Assembly: GCA_023957115.1 (NCBI GenBank)
Contig: JAMLHN010000028.1
Coordinates: 1 to 55,827, forward strand
Reading direction: 5' to 3'
DNA: 55,827 nucleotides
Source of the DNA: Thermomicrobiales bacterium
GTDB lineage: Bacteria; Chloroflexota; Chloroflexia; Thermomicrobiales; UBA6265
Made by a program: the position numbers and the translations under genes. Positions 25,803 through 34,055 of this stretch are shown one piece after another. Positions within the stretch are counted from its first letter, which is position 1; every line of letters begins with the position of its first letter. The notes beneath the pieces are model-generated. The model saw nothing but the letters and a program-made list of their open reading frames with translations. It was not told the DNA's origin and did no database searches.

Positions 25803-25905
25803 CACTCATCCAGAGGGGAAGAGGGACCGGCCCGATGACACCCCAGCAACCTCCGCACTGGCGGCAGGTGCTAACTCCGGCAGTGATCGAACTGGAAGAT
25901 GAGGA
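25803..25905 (+). promoter_or_regulatory. SAM-I (S-box) riboswitch aptamer
   Basis: The core matches the S-box consensus: CAGAGGGGAAGAGGGACC, GGCCCGATGA, GCAACC, GGTGCTAACTCC and GGCAG in order. P1 closes between CTCATC (25805-25810) and GATGAG (25898-25903). S-adenosylmethionine binding would stabilise P1 and switch transcription off. This ties the downstream ABC transporter to sulfur or methionine supply. Confidence 0.92.
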
Positions 25906-25966
25906 GTCGCCCATTGCCCCGTGGCGTGATCGACCCTTCGACTCCAGTAGGAATGAAGGGTTTTTT
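25903..25966 (+). terminator. Riboswitch expression platform: terminator and antiterminator
   Basis: ACCCTTC (25933-25939) and GAAGGGT (25955-25961) form a stem followed by six T (25961-25966). The competing antiterminator is GGAGTCG (25903-25909) with CGACTCC (25939-25945); its 5' part touches the P1 strand, so ligand-bound P1 frees the terminator. The right stem arm GAAGGG also serves as the Shine-Dalgarno for the GTG at 25968. Confidence 0.85.
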
Positions 25967-25967
25967 C

Positions 25968-27803
25968 GTGCCCGAGCCGTTACAGATCCGGGGCGTCAGC
26001 AAGACATTCGGCAAGAAGGGATCGGCCATGCAGGCGCTCCAGCCGATCTCGCTCGATATCGCCCCCGGCGAATTCCTGGTCATCGTCGGCCCCAGCGGGT
26101 GTGGCAAATCCACTCTGCTGCGGCTGATCGGCGGGCTCGAGCAACCCACCCAGGGCTCCATCGCCATCGGAAGCAAACAGGTCGATTCGGTCGATCCACG
26201 CTGCGCCATCGTCTTTCAGGAACCGCGGCTCTTTCCGTGGAAGAAGGTGACTGCCAATATCGCCGTTGGCGCGCGCCGGCTCGACCGCAAACCCGATCCG
26301 CAGGTTCTGGTGGATAGGGTCGGGCTGTCCGGGTTCGAACAGCATTACCCAAACCAGCTTTCCGGCGGCATGGCGCAGCGGGTCGCACTGGCCCGGGCGC
26401 TCATTGGAGGGCCCCAGGTCATCCTGCTGGATGAGCCCTTTGCCGCGCTCGATGCCCTCACTCGCCTGCGTATGCAGGATCTGGTCAACGATATCTGCGG
26501 TTCCGTTGGCTCGACCGTGGTCATGGTGACCCACGATATCGACGAAGCGCTCCACCTGGCCGACCGGATCGTGGTCATGAGCCCACGGCCCGGAACCATC
26601 GTGGAAGAAATCTCTATCGACACACCACGCCCGCGGGAGCGGGGGGACGCCCATCTGGCCGCGTTGCGCGCGCGCATCCTGCGGCACTTTGGATTCGAAA
26701 CCTGTACTGAGTCCGCTGCGGTGGTGGCGGCCACCCCAGCGGACAGACAACTTCTGAAATCGACGATCGAACAAGGAGACTTATCGTTCATGAATCGACG
26801 ACGTTTTACCCTAATGGGCGCAAGTGCCCTCGGTCTCGGCGCCTTGGGGGTGGTTCCCCGCTTCCAGCATGCGGCTGCCCAGGATGCTCCCGGCAAAATC
26901 GTGCTCGACTACGCGTTCTATAACCCCAGCAGCCTGGTCCTGAAAGAGTTTGGCTGGATCGAGGAAGATGTCGCCGCCGATGGTGTCGAGATCGAATGGG
27001 TCTGGAGCGCCGGTAGCAACAAGGCCAATGAGTATCTCCGCTCCGACGCGGTCGATCTTGGCTCGACCGCAGGTTCGGCTGCCCTTTTGGCACGAGCCAA
27101 CGGGTCGGGTATCCAGACGGTCTACCTCTATTCACAGCCCGAATGGTCCGCCCTGGTGGCGCCACCGGGTTCTGATATCACGACGGTGGAGGGTCTGGCC
27201 GGCAAAAAGGTTGCGGCTACCAAGGGCACCGATCCCTACTTCTTCCTGCTTCGCTCGTTGAATGAAGTCGGTCTCTCTGGCAACGATGTGGAAGTCGTCA
27301 ATGTGCAACATGCCGATGGCAAAACCGCCCTCGAGAACGGCGATGTCGATGCCTGGGCCGGACTCGATCCCTACATGGCCCAAACCGAGATCGAGCACGG
27401 TTCGACCCTCTTCCACCGCAATATCGATTTCAACAGCTGGGGTTTCCTGAACGCCCGCACCAAGTTCCTCGACGAGCATCCGGCGTATGTGACGCGCATC
27501 CTGGTGCAGTACGAGCGGGCGCGCCAGTGGATCAGGGACAACCCGGACGAGGCGTCCGCCATTCTGGCCCGCGATGCCGATCTCTCGAAGGACGTGGCCG
27601 ACAAGGAGCTCTTCGAGCGTACCAATCTGGATATCGACCCGGTTCCGGGTCCGACCCAGACTGCCGTCCTCGAGGAGATCATTCCGATCTTCGAGGCCGA
27701 AGACCAGCTCCAACCAGGCGCGGACGTCAATCAGGCCCTGGCCGAGCTCTTCAATACGACCTTTATCGAAGAGGCGATTGCACAGTCAGGAGCTGGGAGC
27801 TAG
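25968..27803 (+). CDS. SsuB/TauB-type ABC ATPase, reading frame fused to the binding protein
   Basis: Residues 1-270 are a nitrate/sulfonate/taurine-class ABC ATPase: Walker A GPSGCGKST, Q-loop FQEPRLFPWKKV, signature [15 protein letters not shown], Walker B VILLDEPFAALD and switch His in THDIDEA. The frame then continues without a stop through about 25 non-conserved residues into a complete binding-protein gene that has its own ribosome site and Tat signal at 26790. A real fusion would place a signal peptide inside the cytoplasmic ATPase, so two products, or a lost or missed base, seem likelier. A shift of one base would end the ATPase at a TGA at 26755-26757. Start GTG at 25968 sits just past the riboswitch terminator. 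Confidence 0.85.
   Translation: MPEPLQIRGVSKTFGKKGSAMQALQPISLDIAPGEFLVIVGPSGCGKSTLLRLIGGLEQPTQGSIAIGSKQVDSVDPRCAIVFQEPRLFPWKKVTANIAVGARRLDRKPDPQVLVDRVGLSGFEQHYPNQLSGGMAQRVALARALIGGPQVILLDEPFAALDALTRLRMQDLVNDICGSVGSTVVMVTHDIDEALHLADRIVVMSPRPGTIVEEISIDTPRPRERGDAHLAALRARILRHFGFETCTESAAVVAATPADRQLLKSTIEQGDLSFMNRRRFTLMGASALGLGALGVVPRFQHAAAQDAPGKIVLDYAFYNPSSLVLKEFGWIEEDVAADGVEIEWVWSAGSNKANEYLRSDAVDLGSTAGSAALLARANGSGIQTVYLYSQPEWSALVAPPGSDITTVEGLAGKKVAATKGTDPYFFLLRSLNEVGLSGNDVEVVNVQHADGKTALENGDVDAWAGLDPYMAQTEIEHGSTLFHRNIDFNSWGFLNARTKFLDEHPAYVTRILVQYERARQWIRDNPDEASAILARDADLSKDVADKELFERTNLDIDPVPGPTQTAVLEEIIPIFEAEDQLQPGADVNQALAELFNTTFIEEAIAQSGAGS
26790..27803 (+). CDS. ABC transporter substrate-binding protein, SsuA/TauA type, Tat-exported
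   Basis: ATG at 26790 follows AAGGAG at about twelve bases and starts a twin-arginine signal (NRRRFTLMGASALGLGALG, cut near AAAQDA). The mature part KIVLDYAFYNPSSLVLKEFGWIEEDV, DLGSTAGSAALLARANG, LAGKKVAATKGTDPYFFLLRSL and DVDAWAGLDPYMAQ follows the NMT1/THI5-like sulfonate and taurine binding fold. Length is 337 residues. The frame is open into the upstream ATPase. The last codons and the stop TAG lie inside the period-7 repeat (27789 onward), so the C-terminus QSGAGS is repeat-derived. SAM-I control suggests a sulfonate or other sulfur source. Confidence 0.88.
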   Translation: MNRRRFTLMGASALGLGALGVVPRFQHAAAQDAPGKIVLDYAFYNPSSLVLKEFGWIEEDVAADGVEIEWVWSAGSNKANEYLRSDAVDLGSTAGSAALLARANGSGIQTVYLYSQPEWSALVAPPGSDITTVEGLAGKKVAATKGTDPYFFLLRSLNEVGLSGNDVEVVNVQHADGKTALENGDVDAWAGLDPYMAQTEIEHGSTLFHRNIDFNSWGFLNARTKFLDEHPAYVTRILVQYERARQWIRDNPDEASAILARDADLSKDVADKELFERTNLDIDPVPGPTQTAVLEEIIPIFEAEDQLQPGADVNQALAELFNTTFIEEAIAQSGAGS

Positions 27804-27918
27804 CAGCTAGGTATTGGGAGTTGGGAGTTAGGAGTTGGGTTCCTTCCGGCAAAAGGCAACGATCGCTGGACCCTGGACCCGTCGTTCCGAACTCCTCGAT
27901 CCCAACTCCTAACTCCTC
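27789..27918. repeat. Period-7 inverted hairpin repeat, copy 3
   Basis: Heptamers GGAGCTG, GGAGCTA, GGAGTTG and GGAGTTA run from 27789, and their complement from about 27885 to 27918. It fills the gap between binding protein and permease; it starts inside the binding-protein gene and ends at the permease ribosome site. In the mRNA it would form a long stem between two genes of one operon. Confidence 0.75.
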
Positions 27919-27932
27919 AAAAGGGGGCAACC

Positions 27933-28763
27933 TTGATTCAACGCTGGAGCATACCGGCCACCGAGAACCGATCGATCTCGATCGGTCGTCCGTCCCTGGG
28001 TCTCGGCGAGCTCTTGAAACGCATTGGTCTCGCGCTCGTGGTGCCCCTGGCGTTGCTGGGCATCTGGCAGTTGGTGGTCGAGCTGGGCATCTATAGTCGG
28101 GGTCAGCTTCCCGCCCCAGTCGATGTCTGGCGCGCTGGTGAACAGCTCTGGCGGAGCGATCGCTTCTGGATCAATATCCAGGTCAGTTTCGAGCGGGTGG
28201 TGCGCGGGTTTGGCTACGGGGCCGTCATCGCCATCGCGCTCGGCTTGGTTGTTGGGCTCTGGTCCGTCGCCCGTACGCTCATCGATCCGGCCCTGCAGGC
28301 GTTCCGCACCATTCCGTCACTCGCCTGGGTCCCCCTCTTCATCCTCTGGATGGGCATCGGCGAACAACCCAAGATCATGCTGATCGCCCTTGGCGCCTTC
28401 TTCCCGATCTACACCAATCTTGTCAGCGGGATCGAGCATGTCGATCGCAAGCTGATCGAGGCAGCCCAGGCGTATGGATACCAGCGCCATACGCTCGCCT
28501 GGCATGTCATTCTGCCGGCCACCCTGCCATCGCTCATGACCGGATTGCGGCTCGGACTGGCGCAGGCATGGCTCTTCCTGGTCGCCGCCGAGCTGATCGG
28601 CGCATCGCGCGGACTCGGGTTCCTGCTGGTCGACGGCCAGAACAGTGGACGTGCCGACGTCATTGTCCTCAGCATCATTCTGCTCGCCGTCGTTGGCAAA
28701 CTCTGCGACTTCGGCCTCGCCCTGGTGCAGAACCGCTTGCTCCGTTGGTCGGACGCTACGTGA
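27933..28763 (+). CDS. ABC transporter permease, SsuC/TauC type
   Basis: A 276-residue inner-membrane permease with about six helices. The EAA loop that docks the ATPase is EAAQAYGYQRHTLAWHVILPATLPSLMTGLRLGLAQAW, matching the sulfonate/nitrate/taurine permeases. Start TTG at 27933 follows AAGGGGG at seven bases. It completes the ATPase, binding protein, permease set under the SAM-I riboswitch. A half copy of the heptamer repeat begins directly after the stop. Confidence 0.92.
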   Translation: MIQRWSIPATENRSISIGRPSLGLGELLKRIGLALVVPLALLGIWQLVVELGIYSRGQLPAPVDVWRAGEQLWRSDRFWINIQVSFERVVRGFGYGAVIAIALGLVVGLWSVARTLIDPALQAFRTIPSLAWVPLFILWMGIGEQPKIMLIALGAFFPIYTNLVSGIEHVDRKLIEAAQAYGYQRHTLAWHVILPATLPSLMTGLRLGLAQAWLFLVAAELIGASRGLGFLLVDGQNSGRADVIVLSIILLAVVGKLCDFGLALVQNRLLRWSDAT

Positions 28764-29191
28764 GGAGTTGGGATTTAAAGCGCAATCCAAAATGGTTGCC
28801 AGCGTCGAGATGGCTGCTGGGCGCGTCCGTTATCGGGCTGCGCCCGATGGCAGGGCACAGAGGCACCAGCCCTACGACCGCTGTGGAGATGGCGTATCGC
28901 TACGATTCCGGATTTCGCTGTAGGCCGAAGGGTCCGGAGCCCGGAGTCCGGAGGAGACCGAAGAAACGAGTTTCGAGGTCTCAACGGCACGAAGAACCCA
29001 AAATCCGGCTCCCATCAAGCCGCGTAGTGGGCTTCTCAAGCACGCCTTGGAAGTCAGGATCGATGTCCAGGGTCCGGGGAAAGAATGCGATCTCCTGCGA
29101 ACTATGTTTCTGGGTCATCGAGGCCCTCGGGTTGGCCGCATCGGTCTTCTCCGGCCGCCGGACTCCGGACCTCTTCTTCGGAAGACATCAC
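28764..29191. repeat. Repeat-filled intergenic region: half hairpin repeat plus repeat B copy 2
   Basis: GGAGTTG GGATTTA (28764-28777) follows the permease stop directly. Repeat B runs 28777-29047, strongest at 28931-29047. The strongest part starts at 28931 with GGTCCGGAG, and 29143-29171 is a near-exact inverted copy of its first 29 bases (about four mismatches). This makes a MITE-like unit of about 241 bases (28931-29171). No gene is present in this 428-base gap between convergent genes. Confidence 0.7.
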
Positions 29192-30238
29192 CTACGTGTC
29201 TCGGCGGGAAGGGCGGTGACCGGGCCGGCGGCGTTGCCGCGCAGGTGGGGGCACGAAGACCGTTGCCAGGTTCTGCAGGAGATCGAGCTGACCGTCGACC
29301 GTCGCGAGCACGGTCCGGCGGTCGGTCTCCGGAAGTGGGTTGCGCTCGCCGGCAGCGCGTACGAGCAACCGTCCACAACTCTGGATGGCATCCAGTGCCG
29401 CCAACCAGGGGAGGATCCGACGTTGCGCCGGTGGAAGCGGGAATGCCTCGGCGTACATGGTCAGTACGCGTTCGACGCGGTCGTCCGACCAGGGTCCGTT
29501 ACGGGCGATCAGCTGGGCAAGATCGAGCGCGGCTGGCGCTGCGCCGAGGGTCGCGCAATCGAGAAATGCAACCTCGTCACGACCCTGGACGATGTGGCTT
29601 CCCCAGAGATCGAGATGGGCGAGCACCAGCGGTTCATCACGGAGATAGCCACTCAGCTCGAGATTCGACTCGGCATTCGACAGCAGGGGGCGCGCCGCGG
29701 AAAGCCAGCGTCGTGCCCGTGACTCGCGGCGAATCTCGTTTGCCAGATGACGCTCGTCGAGGTCCAGCGCGCGCCGGGTCGCGACCAGCAGCTCCTTGAG
29801 CCGCACCTGGGGGACTCGCGCGAGAATCGAACTGTTCGATCCGGTGCGATGAAATGCGCCCAGGGCATACGCAATCGTCCCGAGTTGACCGATGCCGAGA
29901 TCTGTCGGGAGATGGAGCGTTTGCCACGCTTCCTGGAGGATGGCGTTTCCCATCGGATTCCCGTCGATCCACCGGCGGGCATCGATGGCGACGCCGGCCG
30001 CATTCGATCGTTCGAAGAGAGGCGTGGCATTGCTGAGTCCTGGCTGGGCCAGAAACTCCTGGATGAGCTCGACGCGAACGGCCGGCAATGCGGGATCGAG
30101 CTGGCGCACGCTGAACCGGCCGGCGCCGGTCTCGACAACGACGAGCCACGACCGCCCGCCGGCAGGTCCGATCGAGCTGCCGGGATAGAAGCGCTCTGCT
30201 GCGGCAATGACCGCTTCCAGTCCCGGCAATTGACTCAT
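29192..30238 (-). CDS. Aminoglycoside-phosphotransferase-like kinase
   Basis: A 348-residue protein of the APH/choline-kinase fold. The Brenner-type motif appears as [12 protein letters not shown] (usual HxDxxxxN; the Asn position is His here), followed by the metal Asp in [22 protein letters not shown]. The N-lobe is divergent ([20 protein letters not shown]). It starts with an ATG overlapping the acs stop by four bases, so it is second in an operon with acetyl-CoA synthetase. Small-molecule kinase activity is plausible but the altered Asn weakens it. Confidence 0.7.
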   Translation of the reverse strand: MSQLPGLEAVIAAAERFYPGSSIGPAGGRSWLVVVETGAGRFSVRQLDPALPAVRVELIQEFLAQPGLSNATPLFERSNAAGVAIDARRWIDGNPMGNAILQEAWQTLHLPTDLGIGQLGTIAYALGAFHRTGSNSSILARVPQVRLKELLVATRRALDLDERHLANEIRRESRARRWLSAARPLLSNAESNLELSGYLRDEPLVLAHLDLWGSHIVQGRDEVAFLDCATLGAAPAALDLAQLIARNGPWSDDRVERVLTMYAEAFPLPPAQRRILPWLAALDAIQSCGRLLVRAAGERNPLPETDRRTVLATVDGQLDLLQNLATVFVPPPARQRRRPGHRPSRRDT

Positions 30239-32199
30239 TCGTCGTCGCTCGCTGCGGCCGAAGAGGAACGAATCGCTTCGACCACCGAGGTATCAGCCAG
30301 GGTGGTGGTATCCCCCAGTGGGCGGTTCTGCGCGATATCGCGCAGGAGTCGTCGCATGATCTTGCCGCTCCGCGTCTTGGGCAGATCAGGTGTGAACATC
30401 ACCGACTTCGGCCGGGCAATCGGGCCGATAACCTTGCCCACATGTTGGCGAAGCTCGGCGCCCAGGTCTCCATTTCCATCGACGTCTGCTTTCAGGATGA
30501 CGAAGGAGAAGATCGCCTCGCCAGTCAGATCGTCAGGAATGCCGACCACCGCGGCCTCGGCAACCGCCGGATGTGAGACGAGCGCGCTTTCGATTTCGGT
30601 CGTGCTCAGGCGGTGTCCGGAGACATTCATCACGTCGTCCACACGGCCCATCAACCAGTAGTACCCGTCCACGTCGCGACGAGCGCCGTCGCCAGGGAAG
30701 TAGTTGCCCGGGAACCGCGCCCAATAGGTACGCTCGTACCGTTCAGGATCGCCGTAGATCCCGCGCAGCATGGCCGGCCATGGTTTCTTGATGACCAAAT
30801 ATCCGCCGCCGGTTTCGACTGGATCGCCATTGTGGTCGAAGATGTCGGCATCGATACCAGGAAACGGAGTCGTCGCCGAGCCAGGCTTGGTGACCGTGAG
30901 ACCCGGAAGCGGCGAGATCATGATCATGCCGGTTTCCGTCTGCCACCAGGTGTCGACGACCGGGCAACGCTCCTGGCCGATGTATTTCTGATACCAGATC
31001 CAGGCTTCGGGGTTGATCGGCTCGCCGACCGACCCGAGCAGCCGAAGCGATGAGAGGTCGTGCGTCTGCGCGAACTGCGGCCCCTGTTTCATGTGCGCCC
31101 GGATAGCCGTCGGCGCGCAATAGAGAATGGTGACCTTGTATTTTTCGACGATGTCCCACCATCGATCCCATGCCGGGTAGTCGGGGGTGCCTTCATACAG
31201 CACGCTGGTGCTTCCGTTGGCCAGCGGACCGTAGACGATGTAGGAGTGACCGGTGACCCACCCGATGTCGGCAGCGGCCCAATAGACGTCGTCGTCCTTG
31301 ATGTCGAAAACGAGCCGGTGCGTGCTGGCGACTCCGGTCAGGTAGCCTCCGGTGGTATGGAGGATCCCCTTTGGTTTGGCGGTGGTGCCGGAGGTGTAGA
31401 GGAGATAGAGCATGTCCTCGCTCTCCATATGCTCCGGCGGGCAGTCGGCGGGCTGACTGGGGACGAGATCATGCCACCAGACATCGCGGCCCTCGACCCA
31501 GTCGACGTCCTGGCCGGTGCGTTTGACGACCAGGACCTTTTCGATCGTTGGCGTGGTCTGCAATGCCTCGTCGACATTGACTTTCAGACCGGAGGGGGCC
31601 CCGCGGCGGAACCCTCCGTCCGCCGTGATGACAGCCTTGGCGTGCGCATCGTTGATGCGGTCCGAGAGCGATGCGGACGAGAAACCGCCGAAGACGACGG
31701 TATGGGGCGCGCCGATACGCGCGCAGGCGAGCATGGCCACGGCCAGCTCAGGAATCATCGGCATGTAGATTGCCACCACATCGCCGCGTTGGATGCCGAG
31801 CTCCTTCAGCGCATTGGCGCAGCGGCTGACATCCTCCAGGAGGTCTTTGTAGGTGATGATGCGGGTATCCCCTGGCTCGCCTTCCCAATAGAAGGCGACT
31901 CGGTCACCCCTGCCGGCCGCGACATGCCGGTCGAGACAGTTGTAGGAAACGTTGATCTTGCCCCCATCGAACCACTTGGCATAGGGCGCCTGCCAATCGA
32001 GGACGGTATGCCATGGCTCGAACCAGTCGAGCTGTGCGGCCTCCTTGGCCCAGAATCCCTCGAGGTCGGCAGCGGCTTCGGCATAGATCTCAGGTGAATT
32101 CACCCGTGCGCTGGCCGCAAACTCGGTGGGCGGCGCGAAGAGACGGTTCTCTGCGAGTAACGCCTCGATTTCGTCGTGCTTGTTCTCTGTTTCTGTCAT
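30235..32199 (-). CDS. acsA: Acetyl-CoA synthetase
   Basis: Acs activates acetate with ATP and CoA to acetyl-CoA. The 654-residue length is normal. Motifs are [12 protein letters not shown] (A3), [11 protein letters not shown] (A5), [20 protein letters not shown] (A8) and the C-terminal [10 protein letters not shown], whose lysine is the acetylation switch in known Acs enzymes. I chose ATG at 32199 after GGGGAG; the open frame further upstream (to 32334) is not part of the protein. The phosphotransferase-like gene follows with a four-base overlap. The acetate released by NagA could be one input. Confidence 0.95.
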   Translation of the reverse strand: MTETENKHDEIEALLAENRLFAPPTEFAASARVNSPEIYAEAAADLEGFWAKEAAQLDWFEPWHTVLDWQAPYAKWFDGGKINVSYNCLDRHVAAGRGDRVAFYWEGEPGDTRIITYKDLLEDVSRCANALKELGIQRGDVVAIYMPMIPELAVAMLACARIGAPHTVVFGGFSSASLSDRINDAHAKAVITADGGFRRGAPSGLKVNVDEALQTTPTIEKVLVVKRTGQDVDWVEGRDVWWHDLVPSQPADCPPEHMESEDMLYLLYTSGTTAKPKGILHTTGGYLTGVASTHRLVFDIKDDDVYWAAADIGWVTGHSYIVYGPLANGSTSVLYEGTPDYPAWDRWWDIVEKYKVTILYCAPTAIRAHMKQGPQFAQTHDLSSLRLLGSVGEPINPEAWIWYQKYIGQERCPVVDTWWQTETGMIMISPLPGLTVTKPGSATTPFPGIDADIFDHNGDPVETGGGYLVIKKPWPAMLRGIYGDPERYERTYWARFPGNYFPGDGARRDVDGYYWLMGRVDDVMNVSGHRLSTTEIESALVSHPAVAEAAVVGIPDDLTGEAIFSFVILKADVDGNGDLGAELRQHVGKVIGPIARPKSVMFTPDLPKTRSGKIMRRLLRDIAQNRPLGDTTTLADTSVVEAIRSSSAAASDDE

Positions 32200-32412
32200 C
32201 TGCGTCAGCTCCCCATACAACTGCTCGAGACGCGGCTTCGCGCTGGCCGAATCGAGTTCCAACTCGGCCTGGACTGAGGAACCCAGTATACAAAGGTCAA
32301 ACCGTGTCTCCGATTGACCATGCCCGAGTTGCACGGTATGGGGGATCGGTCAAGAATTAGCGTCTGAGTCTCATTTGGCGGTCGTGACCGCTCGGTTCAA
32401 GGAGCATACGGC

Positions 32413-32778
32413 GTGGTCGATTTTCATATGATCATTGGGTTGGCGACATTGGCCGCGTTCCTTTTGCTCACAATCGTGAACGGCGCGCGTGCGTTCGGCG
32501 GCGCCCAGCTCACCTGGGCCCGCGGGTTGTCGTTTGCCGCGGCCGGGCTCCTCCTCATTCAGTATGTAATCGGCTTTTCACTCCTTGGCAGCGATCATCG
32601 GATCAAGGCAATTCACTTCATTCTGGCTCTGGTTGCGATCGTTCCGGTCGGCGCCGAACACATGATTGCCGCCCAGGAGCCCGATAAGAATCGTGCGCGC
32701 CGCATCGCATTCATCTGCAATCTCGTCACCACGGTGATCCTGCTCGGCGTCTACGAGATTGGGCGACGCAACAGCTAG
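32413..32778 (+). CDS. Small four-helix membrane protein
   Basis: A 121-residue membrane protein with four predicted helices (about 5-24, 38-57, 66-86 and 97-114). GTG at 32413 has AAGGAG ten bases before it. I do not recognise the family. Two histidines (FHMIIG, IKAIHF) and HM in GAEHMIA lie in or near helices, a pattern also seen in small cytochrome-like membrane proteins, but no clear haem pair can be claimed. Confidence 0.65.
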   Translation: MVDFHMIIGLATLAAFLLLTIVNGARAFGGAQLTWARGLSFAAAGLLLIQYVIGFSLLGSDHRIKAIHFILALVAIVPVGAEHMIAAQEPDKNRARRIAFICNLVTTVILLGVYEIGRRNS

Positions 32779-33049
32779 CCGAAGGTCTGATACGCAATCC
32801 GGATGATGGCTGTGGGGCGTTGGCCAGTGAATTACCGTGGCTGACGGCGTGTCTGCCTCCCTTTTCGCCGAAATCCACGAGGGGTCAGGCACGTTCTCAG
32901 CTTCGACGGGAGTGTTCCGCGTATGCGTCACGGCGACCCTTGCGTTTCAGCGCTGTGAGCGTAGCATCCCAATACTGAGATACTGATCCGTCGAGGAGTG
33001 TCCAGTCGGATTCCGTATGAACGCGCTGGCGAGCCCGTCTTCGAGCAAG

Positions 33050-33079
33050 AAAAGCACCTCGCAAACGCGAGGTGCTTTT
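33050..33079. terminator. Strong bidirectional terminator
   Basis: AAAAGCACCTCGC (33050-33062), loop AAAC, and its exact complement to 33079. On the minus strand it is followed by TTTTCTTG and would end the Lrp-family gene. The rest of the 331-base gap back to 32779 shows nothing recognised. Confidence 0.85.
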
Positions 33080-33109
33080 GTCGTGTAACGACGTCGGCGG
33101 TGTCTGGGA

Positions 33110-33673
33110 TCAGGTGGCCGGATTGCGGCGGGGACGGCCGCGCTTGCGTGGAATGATGTTGCCATGCTCGTCGAACTCGGGTCCGCGTTTGCGCCGGGGT
33201 TGGGGAACATCGTACTCCGAGTGTGGCAGAACCCAGGCAGTCGTCGGCTTGATGACCCAGGGCATGACGAAGGTCTCGGTCGATCGGATGCCTTCGATCC
33301 CTGCGAGCCGTTGGAGCAGAAGGACCAATCCTTCCTGATGCTCGACGACCACATGGATGATGATGTCGAAGCTGCCGGTGACGAAGGCCGCGAAGGCGAC
33401 CTCTTCCATGTCGCGAACCGTCTCGGCGATCGTCTCCAGATCCCGCACGTCGACCTTCAGGCCAATCACCGCCCGCAGCTGGTACCCCAGCTTGACCGGG
33501 TCGGCAACCATCGAGAACTCGATAACGCCGGTTTCCTGGAGGCGCTCCATCCGCCGCCGAATCGTAGATTCGGGAATACCTGTTTTTCGACTGAGCTCGG
33601 CATAGGACGCGCGAGAGTTCTGTTGAAGTAGTCGGATGATTGCTCGATCGGTTGGTGTCACACTTCGAGGCAT
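33110..33673 (-). CDS. Lrp/AsnC-family transcriptional regulator with AT-hook tail
   Basis: A 187-residue regulator. The N-terminal HTH is TDRAIIRLLQQNSRASYAELSRKTGIPESTIRRRMERLQETGVIE. The RAM ligand domain follows (LGYQLRAVIGLKVD, FVTGSFDIIIHVVVE). The C-terminus adds about 40 residues ending in RKRGRPRRN, an AT-hook-like minor-groove motif not usual in Lrp proteins. ATG at 33673 is preferred; the frame is open upstream to 33778 but adds no homologous sequence. Likely senses an amino acid or small ligand; the target is unknown. Confidence 0.88.
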   Translation of the reverse strand: MPRSVTPTDRAIIRLLQQNSRASYAELSRKTGIPESTIRRRMERLQETGVIEFSMVADPVKLGYQLRAVIGLKVDVRDLETIAETVRDMEEVAFAAFVTGSFDIIIHVVVEHQEGLVLLLQRLAGIEGIRSTETFVMPWVIKPTTAWVLPHSEYDVPQPRRKRGPEFDEHGNIIPRKRGRPRRNPAT

Positions 33674-34055
33674 TCCGTCGTCGTCTCCATTCGGATCAGT
33701 CAAGATTTTTGCGAGATTGTACGAATCTCGCGAGCCGTCCGCCGGAATCGTCCGAGATTCTCGTTCCGGGCATAGCATCGAATTCTATCAAAGCCGGTGA
33801 CGGGTGTTTCGAAGGAAGCGCGGCGATGAAAGAAAATCGACAGGTTATGAGCATCGGTGACGATCGGGCCAAAGCCACCAGGGGCCTATGCTATCCTTCT
33901 AAACAATTGATCGTGATAAATGGCGGGCTTCGTCTCGCCAGCCGCAATCGCGGTCCCGCACACATCTGGCAACCCCCGCCAACGTCAAGATGTGTCTACC
34001 GTATACCTCGCGCATGTGCGCGCGAAAGCTTGGGGAAGGCTTTGGGGTGCAACAG
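33674..34055. promoter_or_regulatory. Divergent control region with repeated CGAGATT sites
   Basis: Upstream of the Lrp gene, GCGAGATT and AATCTCGC face each other around five bases (about 33710-33730), and a further CGAGATTCTCG follows near 33757. These fit an autoregulatory Lrp site. The remaining sequence to 34055 holds a weak reading frame with a ribosome site before ATG near 33826, which I do not recognise as a gene. Confidence 0.4.
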
